Source of the DNA: JACKBK01 sp963707275
Lineage (GTDB): Bacteria > Chloroflexota > Anaerolineae > JAAEKA01
Length of the DNA stretch: 64,000 bases
NCBI GenBank assembly: GCA_963707275.1
Contig: CAVPPH010000001.1
Location: 930,001-994,000 of the forward strand
Direction: 5' to 3'
The notes beneath the pieces were generated by a model that saw only the letters and a list, made by a program, of their open reading frames with translations, had not been told where the DNA came from and searched no databases. Of this stretch, positions 53,267-60,522 are shown piece after piece. Numbering within the stretch: position 1 is the stretch's first letter; each line of letters opens with the position of its first letter. A program made the translations under genes and the position numbers.

Positions 53267-54551
53267 TTGCTTGCAGACGGCGTTTTGAAAACCTACCTTG
53301 ACAACGGCCTGACCGTGATCCTGAAGGAAACCCACCGCGCGCCTGTCGCCTCGTTCTGGGTCTGGTACCGCGTCGGCAGCCGCAACGAACAGGTCGGCAT
53401 CACCGGCATCTCGCACTGGGTTGAGCACATGATGTTCCAGCGGCACGGAGCAGTTCCCGCGCGGCGTGGCTGATCGGCTCATCAGCCGCAGCGGCGGCGA
53501 TCATAACGCGATGACCTATCTCGACTGGACCTCCTACTACGAGACGCTGCCGGCCGAGGATCATGGATCTGCGCGATGGCCATCGAGGCTGATCGCATGG
53601 TCAACGCGATCTTCCTCGAGGAAGGCACCGAACTGGAGCGCACGGTGATCATCTCGGAGCGGCAGGGCAGCGAGAACTTCCCGTCCTGGCTGTTGCACGA
53701 AGAGCTGATCGCGCATGGCGTTCAAGGTTCATCCCTACGGCCACATGACCATCGGCTGGCAGAGCGATCTGGACGCAATGACCCGCGACGACCTGGAGCG
53801 GCATTATCAGGAATACTACTCTCCCAGCAACGCGGTGGTGGTCGCGGTGGGCGACTTCGACGCCGAGCAGGCCTTGCGGCAGATCAAGTCGTAGCTTCGG
53901 CAGCCTGCCGGCCGGGCCGCCTCGGCAGGCTGTGCGCGGCCTCGAGCCGGTGCAGCGGGCGAGCGGCGTTGCGTCCTCGAAGGCCCCGGCGAAACCGCCT
54001 ATCTGGCCGTCGGCTTTCACGCGCCGCCAGCGCTTGACGGCGACTTCTTCCCGATGGCGGTCATCGACACGCTGCTGGGCGGCGCGCGCTCCATGTCGCT
54101 CTTCCACGAGGGCGAGCCGAGCCGCTCCTCGCGGCTGTACAAGGCGTTGGTGGACAGTGGGCTGGCCAGCGAGGCGTCGTCCTACTTGCTGCCGACCATC
54201 GACCCGTACCTGTTTATCTGTTCCGCCACGCTGCAAGAGGGCCAGTCGCTGGATGCAGCTGGAAGCGGCGCTGCTGGCGGAATTGGAGCGGCTGGTGTAC
54301 GAGCCGGTGACGCCGGCGAACTGCGCAAGGCCGTCCACCAGACGCGTGCCCAGTTCACCTATTCCGCCGAAAGCGTGACCGATCAGGCCTTTTGGCTGGG
54401 CTTCGCTGAGATCGTAGCCGACCTGGACTGGCTGAACCGCTTCCCCGACTCGCTGGCCGCCGTGACCGCGGAGGACATCCAGCGCGTCGCCGCGAGCTAT
54501 CTGGAAGTCTGCAAGCGGACCGTCGCGCGCTATGTGCCGGGTGACCGGTAA
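53267..54551 (+). CDS. M16 family zinc peptidase 2 (several frameshifts)
   Basis: Second active-type M16 protein, about 425 residues. The TTG start has AGGAGA nine bases upstream. It reads LKTYLDNGLTVILKETHRAP and then the zinc motif in ISHWVEHMMF. A shift near 53440 leads to GVADRLISRSGGDHNAMTYL and another near 53560 to AIEADRMVNAIFLEEGTELE, where ELERTVIISERQGSEN provides the third ligand. Shifts near 53720, 53890, 53970 and 54255 follow. The C-terminal half has GETAYLAVGFHAPPALDGDF, MAVIDTLLGGARSM and AFWLGFAEIVADLDWLNRFP. The stop codon lies inside the first unit of a heptad run. Confidence 0.85.
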
Positions 54552-54644
54552 GCAGTAAACGGTGAACGGTAAACGGTAAACAGAAGTCAGCCGCGCCACA
54601 GACGCCCGCAACACGCATTACGTTTCACGTTTCACGTCTTCACG
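54547..54644. repeat. Heptanucleotide tandem repeats GGTAAAC and CGTTTCA
   Basis: Five units of GGTAAAC type at 54547-54581 and units CGCAACA, CGCATTA, CGTTTCA, CGTTTCA from 54607. The stop codon of peptidase 2 is part of the first unit. Confidence 0.85.
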
Positions 54645-54663
54645 CTCCCCAAGGAACTCCTTC

Positions 54664-55939
54664 ATGAAAACCAATTCACTCCCCGGCCCCGACAACATCT
54701 TCCAGGCGACGCTGGGCAACGGCCTGCGGGTCTTTGTTCTGGAGAACCACACCAGCCCGTCGGTGGTGATCAACGGCTACGTCGCCGGCGGCGCGGTGTA
54801 TGAAACTGCCGTACAGGCCGGGTTGGCCAGCATGACGGCCGCGGTGATGCGGCGCGGCACGCGGAGGCGTTCCTTCGAGGCGATCAACGAGGAAGTGGAG
54901 GCGGTCGGTGCGTCGTTCAGCATCTACAGCGGCCGGCACGCCATTGGCATCGACGGCAAGGCGCTGGCTGAGGATTTCGAACTGCTGATCGACGTGGTCA
55001 GCGATGTGCTGGTCAACCCGGTGTTTCCGGGCGAGTATGTCGAGCGGGTGCGCGGCCAGCGGCTGACGCATTTGCAGGAGCGCGACAACGACACCCGCTC
55101 GGTCGCGTCGCTGCTTTTTCGCCAGGCGGTCTACGACGGACACCCCTACGGCTGGCCGGTGGACGGGCTGCACGCGACGGTGGCTGAGTTGAACTCGTGA
55201 CGACTTAACGGCGTACTACAATCGCAACATCAGCCCGGCGGGCGGCGCGATCGTGGTTGTCGGTGCGGTGACGGGAGACGCTGTGCTGCGCGCGCTGGAA
55301 GCTGGACTGGGCGGCTGGCAGGCGCGCGATCTGCACGCGGTGGCGTATCCGCCAGTCGATCCGGCGCGCCGTGTCGTGCGGCGGGAACAAGTTTTGCCGG
55401 GCAAGGTCCAGAGCGACATCGTGCTGGGCGGACCGGCGGTGCGTCGCAGCGATCCCGACTACGACGCGGTGCGGCTGGCCAACACCGTACTGGGTCGTTT
55501 TGGTATGATGGGCCGGCTGGGCGAGAATGTGCGCGAGCAGCACGGGCTGGCCTACTACGCCTACAGCAGCATCGCTGCCAGCAAGGAGCCGGGCGCATGG
55601 GAGGTCATCGCCGGTGTCAATCCTGCCAATGTCGAGCGCTGCCTGGAGGCGGTCAACGAGGAACTGGCGCGGCTGGCCAGTGAGTTGGTGCCGGAGGAGG
55701 AACTAGGCGACAGCAAGGCGCTGCTAACCGGTTCGCTGCCGCTGCGTCTGGAGACCAATGAGGGTGTCGCCGATACGATCCTCGACATGGTGTGGTACGA
55801 TCTGGGCCTGGACTACCTGCACCGCTACGCTGATATGATCAACGGTGTGACGGCTGAGCAGGTGCGCACGGTGGCGGGCAAATACCTGCGCCCTGACGCG
55901 CATGTCGTGGCCATTGCCGGGCCGGCGGCGGAGATGTAG
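54664..55939 (+). CDS. M16 family protein 3, catalytically inactive (one frameshift)
   Basis: About 425 residues with the M16 fold but no zinc site. Where peptidases 1 and 2 have HWVEH, this one has AGLASMTAAVMRRGTRRRSF. The rest of the fold is kept: FQATLGNGLRVFVLENHTSP, FSIYSGRHAIGIDGKALAED, GQRLTHLQERDNDTRSVASL, and after a shift near 55195 the second half with VQSDIVLGGPAVRRSDPDYD, GRFGMMGRLGENVREQHGLA and the YYAYSS strand. The two-active plus one-inactive set is typical of bacterial M16B heterodimers. Start ATG at 54664 has AAGGAA upstream. The final GPAAEM ends at 55939. Confidence 0.88.
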
Positions 55940-56104
55940 AGCGGTTTTCCCAAACCGCTCCGCGCGCACGCCCATGGACGGAGAGTGCCCGGACGGCTCG
56001 CGTGGAAGTTAAGAAAAAACTGGCAAGACGGTACCGGACGATTTGGAAAATCGTCCTGCGGGCAGAGCGGCCTTGTGAGCCAACTGGAGAGGCGAGCATT
56101 CACG

Positions 56105-57079
56105 ATGAGAACTTACATTATACCTGGCGTTGAATTGCCCGTATCGCGGCTTGCGTATGGCTGCATGAACCTGGGCGGAAGTTGGGCGGGCGAGCAGCTG
56201 ACAGCGGATGACCGCAAGCGGGCTGCTTCTGCTGTCGGCGAGGCGCTGGAGGGCGGTATCAACTGCTTCGACCATGCTGACATCTACATGCGCGGTCGGT
56301 CGGAGGAGGCGTTTGCCGGCGCGCTGCGCGAGTTGGGCGTTGCCCGCGAGCAGGTTGTTTTGCAGAGCAAGTGCGGCATCCGCTTTGCCGGCAGCCCGTC
56401 GCCACACTCGCCCGGCCGCTTCGATTTCAGCTACGAGCACATCATCGCCAGCGTCGAGGGCATTCTGCGCCGACTGGACACTGACTTCCTCGACATTCTG
56501 TTGCTGCACCGCCCCGATCCGCTGGTGGAGCCGGAAGAGGTAGCGCGCGCGTTTGACGAACTACATCGTAGCGGCAAGGTGCGCGCGTTCGGCGTCTCCA
56601 ACCACACCGGCGCGCAGATCGACCTGCTGCGTCCGTTCGTCGATCAGCCGCTGGTTGTCAACCAGGTAGAGCTGAATCTACTGCACAGCTATCTCATCGA
56701 CGACGGCGTGCTGGCCAACCAGCGCGAGGCGGTGTATGCCAACGCCAGCGGTACGCTGGATTACTGCCGCTTGCACGGCATCCGCGTGCAGGCCTGGTCG
56801 CCGGTGGCGCACGGCGCGCTGGCGAATCCACCCGACGACGCGCCCGATAACGTGCGGGCAACGGCCGCGCTGATTGCCGAACTTGCTGCTGAGAAGGAGA
56901 CAACCAGCGACGCGATCGTCCTGGGCTGGTTGCTGCGCCACCCGGCCGGCATCCAGCCGGTGCTGGGCACCACCAATCCGCGCCGTATCGCGGATAGCTG
57001 TCGGGCAGATGACGTTACCCTGAGCCGGGAGGAGTGGTACCGGTTGTTCATCGCCGCACGCGGCGGCCCGCTGCCGTAG
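56105..57079 (+). CDS. Aldo/keto reductase
   Basis: NADPH-dependent oxidoreductase of 324 residues, close in pattern to the YdhF group. The catalytic tetrad is D and Y in INCFDHADIYMRGRSEEAF, K in VVLQSKCGIR and H in DILLLHRPDPL. The start of the domain is VSRLAYGCMNLGGSW, and AFGVSNHTGAQIDLLRPFVD and PVLGTTNPRRIADS are cofactor-site marks. The ATG at 56105 has GGAGAGG upstream and is preferred to a start 40 codons earlier in repeat sequence. It is followed six bases later by acpS. Intact. Confidence 0.93.
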   Translation: MRTYIIPGVELPVSRLAYGCMNLGGSWAGEQLTADDRKRAASAVGEALEGGINCFDHADIYMRGRSEEAFAGALRELGVAREQVVLQSKCGIRFAGSPSPHSPGRFDFSYEHIIASVEGILRRLDTDFLDILLLHRPDPLVEPEEVARAFDELHRSGKVRAFGVSNHTGAQIDLLRPFVDQPLVVNQVELNLLHSYLIDDGVLANQREAVYANASGTLDYCRLHGIRVQAWSPVAHGALANPPDDAPDNVRATAALIAELAAEKETTSDAIVLGWLLRHPAGIQPVLGTTNPRRIADSCRADDVTLSREEWYRLFIAARGGPLP

Positions 57080-57085
57080 GTGTCT

Positions 57086-57481
57086 ATGTATTCAATCGGT
57101 GTTGACATTGTCGAGGTTGAGCGCATCGGGCAGGCCGTCGAGCGCTGGGGCGAACGTTTCCTGCGGCGCATCTACACGGACGGCGAAATTGCCTATTGTG
57201 GCACGCGCACGTCGTCGCTGGCCGCGCGCTGGGCAGCCAAGGAAGCGGTCAGCAAGGCGCTGGGCACCGGCTGGGCGCCGCAGGAGGCGCATGCCGCCGG
57301 CTGGATCGACTGGACGGAGATCGAGGTGGTGCGCCAAAACAGCGGCCAGCCTGAGGTGTTGCTGCATGGCAAGGCGCGGGCACGGGCCGACGTGCTGGGC
57401 ATCACCGGCTGGCAGCTCAGCATGTCACACACCCGTGAACACGCCGTGGCTATGGTGCTGGGCTGGCGTGCAGCTTCCTGA
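57086..57481 (+). CDS. acpS: Holo-[acyl-carrier-protein] synthase
   Basis: Attaches 4'-phosphopantetheine from CoA to acyl-carrier protein. It shows the AcpS signature: SIGVDIVEVERIGQAVERWG with the magnesium-binding Asp, FLRRIYTDGEIAYC, AARWAAKEAVSKALGTG with the second metal ligand Glu, and the C-terminal LSMSHTREHAVAMVL strand. At 131 residues it is of normal length. It starts directly after the aldo/keto reductase stop, so they share a transcript. Intact. Confidence 0.95.
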   Translation: MYSIGVDIVEVERIGQAVERWGERFLRRIYTDGEIAYCGTRTSSLAARWAAKEAVSKALGTGWAPQEAHAAGWIDWTEIEVVRQNSGQPEVLLHGKARARADVLGITGWQLSMSHTREHAVAMVLGWRAAS

Positions 57482-57487
57482 CCACGC

Positions 57488-57516
57488 TTGCATGCTTTGC
57501 TAGCGGGCGGTATAAT
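57488..57516 (+). promoter_or_regulatory. Promoter of the tetrahaem lipoprotein gene
   Basis: TTGCAT, 17-base spacer, TATAAT at 57511-57516, about 90 bases before the ATG. AGGAGG precedes the start. Confidence 0.7.
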
Positions 57517-57607
57517 CGTTACCCTGTCGCTTACGCGCTGGCGTTGTATGCTCGCCAGGTGGATCGATGCAATCCAGTGCTACGACCTATCAGAACCAGG
57601 AGGTATG

Positions 57608-58207
57608 ATGACCAAACGAGTTGCAATACTAGTCGTTGTGTTGGCGCTGTTGGTTGCTGGCTGCGGCGCGCCTGCGGCTGCGCCGACGACAGTCCCGGCC
57701 ACACAAGCGCCGGTAGTCGAGCCGACAGCTACGCCGGTTCCGCCCACCAACACGCCCGTTCCGCCCACCGCCACGGCTGTGCCGCCGACGAACACGCCTG
57801 TCCCACCCACCGACACGCCTGTTCCTCCGACCGCGGAGCCAACCACGGAACCGACCGCGGAACCCACTGAACAGCCCGTCGATCCCACCGAGGAGCCGTC
57901 CAGCGGCATTCCCGAGATTCCGCACGCCATCGCTGGTATCGAGACCCAGTGTCTGACCTGCCACGGCCCTGCCGGCGTGAAGCCGGTTCCAGCCGACCAC
58001 GAAGGCCGGCCGGTGGATACCTGCACCGCCTGTCACCAGTTAGAGGACGACGCCGGGCCGCTGGGGTCAACGATTCCTCATGCCATCGTGGGGATGGAGG
58101 GCCAGTGCCTGACGTGCCACGGTGAGGCTGGCGTCAAACCGGCGCCGGCAGACCACGCGGGCAGGCCCGTGGACACCTGCACGACTTGTCACCAGCCGCA
58201 GAGTTAA
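57608..58207 (+). CDS. Tetrahaem cytochrome c lipoprotein
   Basis: Exported lipoprotein of 199 residues. The signal ends LLVAGC (Cys19). Residues 35-95 are a stalk of VPPTNTP/VPPTATA/VPPTDTP-type heptapeptide units and EPT repeats. Residues 100-199 hold two copies of a dihaem module: IPHAIAGIETQCLTCHGPAG, then VDTCTACHQ, and IPHAIVGMEGQCLTCHGEAG, then VDTCTTCHQ. This gives four CxxCH sites and at least two extra His for axial ligation. Of the two adjacent ATG codons, the second sits four bases after AGGAGG. A surface electron conduit or cytochrome shuttle is likely; partner unknown. Intact. Confidence 0.9.
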   Translation: MTKRVAILVVVLALLVAGCGAPAAAPTTVPATQAPVVEPTATPVPPTNTPVPPTATAVPPTNTPVPPTDTPVPPTAEPTTEPTAEPTEQPVDPTEEPSSGIPEIPHAIAGIETQCLTCHGPAGVKPVPADHEGRPVDTCTACHQLEDDAGPLGSTIPHAIVGMEGQCLTCHGEAGVKPAPADHAGRPVDTCTTCHQPQS

Positions 58208-58266
58208 GTATCGTACCTGGAGAAACTGGGATGCTGCCGCAGCGTGCGGTGCGCCTTGCGAACCCT

Positions 58267-58302
58267 AAATGCCCCCTGGAGAGCGATCTCCAGGGGGCAT
58301 TT
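58267..58302 (+). terminator. Terminator after the tetrahaem gene
   Basis: Arms AAATGCCCCCTGGAGA and TCTCCAGGGGGCATTT around GCGA, followed by TTGATTG. Symmetrical, so it may work in both directions. Confidence 0.85.
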
Positions 58303-58645
58303 GATTGTCGCTCGAGCAGTCTTGAAGGAAGGGAACTGTTTGCATCCGCTGGATTGACCAAATGCGCTTTTACTTGCGTCATATTCGGTCAGAACCCTGG
58401 TCATAGGATGGTTTTTGGGAACTCAGCCGATACGTTTTTCCGGTAATGAAATGCAAACCCGTTTCACAGCTCATTGACAAACGAGTTTTCAGATGATATT
58501 CTGGTTGAAGAAGACACCGGAGCGATCGCTCCCGCTGGGGCTCCTGCATCGAAGGGAGGTGAACACAGGACGTGGTCAGGGGATGGAAGACCACATTAGG
58601 AAATCTTTATCAGCGGGTCCAAGTTTTTCACAAAGGAGAGAAACC
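58303..58645. promoter_or_regulatory. Leader region with promoter of the secreted protein
   Basis: The region holds a promoter TTGACA at 58474-58479, a 17-base spacer and TATTCT at 58497-58502, then about 140 bases of leader with AAAGGAGAG before the ATG at 58646. AT-richer than the flanks. No gene seen. Confidence 0.65.
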
Positions 58646-60388
58646 ATGACAACCCGACACAAGATGGCATCAGTTCTGTTGATACTGGTAATGCTCACCA
58701 CTGCCGTAGCAACAGTGTCCGCAAGCCCGGTTGCTCCGCCGGCGCAAATCAGCCTGCAGCCAACGTTTTCTGACGCAGTCGCGTTTGACGTGTCACCAAC
58801 ACTGCGCGAACTGGCAGCGATGCACCGGGCAGTTGCAGATTACTGGCCGGACGAGGTGCGTGAGATCCGGCCCGATCGTGGCCCAATCGCAGCTGACACC
58901 GGCTTCTCTGGGGACGGTGCCGTTCAGAGCGGCACGCAGTCTCTTGCGCACAGGATGCCAGTGCCTCTGGCAAACTTCGATGGCATCAGCAACCAGGACA
59001 ATTTCAACATCTTTGGTTTCCGCGTGAATCCACCGGATCCGGTGGGTGATGTCGGACTATTCCACTATGTTGAGATGGTCAACCTGGCTCTCGCTGTATA
59101 TGACAAATCAGGGAACCTCCTTCTCGGTCCAATGGACACTGGCTTGCTGTGGTCCGGTTTTGCTGTCCCGGATTGTCAGGATCCATCGGGCGATCCGATT
59201 GTCCTGTACGACCAGCTTGCCAATCGCTGGCTGCTGACACAGTTCACCACCAGCGGACTGAGCGATCCAACCAAACCTTTCTGGAACTGCGTCGCTATCT
59301 CAGTCAACCACGACCCAACGGGGGCGTACTACCGCTACGCGTTCGAGACCGAGAACTTCCAGTATTTCCCAGACTATCCCAAATACGGCGTGTGGCGTGA
59401 CACGTATGTCCTCACAACACGCGAGTTTGGGCCAACCGTCGAATATGGCATCGGCGTCTATGGCCTCGAGAAGAACAAGATGTTGGGTGGAAATCCGAAC
59501 GCCCGGGCGGTCAGCTTCTTCATTGACGGGAACGATCCCGATCTGCTACCGCTGATTGGCGATGGACTGCTGCCGGCCGACATCGATGGCAAGCAGAAGC
59601 CGAAGAACAACGACACGATCCCACTGGTCGGCACGCAGGATGACAACGCAGGTTACGGCGCTACTTTCGATGCGCTCAACATCTGGGACTTCGATGTGAA
59701 GTGGCGCTCGACGCCTATTGCCTCGCTGGAACTGGCAGATCAGCTTTCGGTGGCGCCGTTCGACTCGATCTTCCCTTGCGCCCCGACCTCGCGTGACTGT
59801 CTGCCACAGCCGGGCATCGTCAATCCGGCTCAGTACCTCGATGTCCAGTCATATCGACAGCGGCCGATCTGGCGGCTGGCCTATCGCAACTTCAAGGACT
59901 ACGAAGCGTTGGTTACCAACCAGTCGGTCGAGGCTGCGCCAGGTGTTGCCGGGGTGCGCTGGTATGAGATCCACAGGGTCAACGGCGAGTATTCGCTTTA
60001 CCAGCAAGGAACGTATGCACCGGGCGACGGTGTTCATCGCTGGATGGGCAGCATCGCCCAGGACCGGGAAGGCAACATGGCCCTGGGTTACAGCGTGGTC
60101 AACGGGGTGGATGTCTATCCGGGCATCCGCTATACCGGCCGCATGAACGGTGATCCACCGGGTCAGATGACCTTGAGTGAAGCCACCATCGTCGATGGCA
60201 CGGGAGTACAGACGACCACCAACTCGCGTTGGGGCGACTACACGTCGATGAACATCGATCCGAGGGATGACTGCACCTTCTGGTACGTCAACGAGTACTA
60301 CACGGCGGCTGGGCAGGCTTCCAGCGCAGCCGGCTGGCAGACACGCATTGCCAGTTTCAGGATGCCTTACTGCGGCGCCAGCGACTAA
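58646..60388 (+). CDS. Large secreted protein of unknown function
   Basis: Sec-exported protein of about 580 residues (MTTRHKMASVLLILVMLTTA...VSASPVA). The mature part is rich in Asp, Asn, Tyr and Trp and lacks membrane anchors or linkers. Recognisable lines are NIFGFRVNPPDPVGDVGLFH, DPIVLYDQLANRWLLTQFTT, WNCVAISVNHDPTGAYYRYA, YPKYGVWRDTYVLTTREFGP, RWYEIHRVNGEYSLYQQGTY and RWGDYTSMNIDPRDDCTFWY. The repeated strand-turn units (DPTGAYYRY, DREGNMALGYS) suggest a beta-propeller. Two Cys pairs may form disulfides. The same type of protein occurs in many soil and sludge bacteria without a known role. Intact, unlike most large genes here. Confidence 0.75.
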   Translation: MTTRHKMASVLLILVMLTTAVATVSASPVAPPAQISLQPTFSDAVAFDVSPTLRELAAMHRAVADYWPDEVREIRPDRGPIAADTGFSGDGAVQSGTQSLAHRMPVPLANFDGISNQDNFNIFGFRVNPPDPVGDVGLFHYVEMVNLALAVYDKSGNLLLGPMDTGLLWSGFAVPDCQDPSGDPIVLYDQLANRWLLTQFTTSGLSDPTKPFWNCVAISVNHDPTGAYYRYAFETENFQYFPDYPKYGVWRDTYVLTTREFGPTVEYGIGVYGLEKNKMLGGNPNARAVSFFIDGNDPDLLPLIGDGLLPADIDGKQKPKNNDTIPLVGTQDDNAGYGATFDALNIWDFDVKWRSTPIASLELADQLSVAPFDSIFPCAPTSRDCLPQPGIVNPAQYLDVQSYRQRPIWRLAYRNFKDYEALVTNQSVEAAPGVAGVRWYEIHRVNGEYSLYQQGTYAPGDGVHRWMGSIAQDREGNMALGYSVVNGVDVYPGIRYTGRMNGDPPGQMTLSEATIVDGTGVQTTTNSRWGDYTSMNIDPRDDCTFWYVNEYYTAAGQASSAAGWQTRIASFRMPYCGASD

Positions 60389-60410
60389 TTGCAAGCACGT
60401 TCAAGTTCAA

Positions 60411-60444
60411 CAGCGCGAGGGTCGAACACCCTCGCGCTGTTTGT
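60411..60444 (+). terminator. Terminator after the secreted protein gene
   Basis: Arms CAGCGCGAGGGT and ACCCTCGCGCTG around CGAAC, followed by TTTGTTG. Confidence 0.85.
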
Positions 60445-60522
60445 TGATGCATAGGGATAAGGAGGGATTTGCCAGTTAGCGAAGCGATGCAGGCAATGCG
60501 CGAGTTGTCGGGGAACGCGTTA

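Noticed and set aside
764..54644. CRISPR array
   Set aside because: The repeats found are 6-7 bp tandem units or single palindromes. There are no regularly spaced 25-40 bp repeats and no cas genes.
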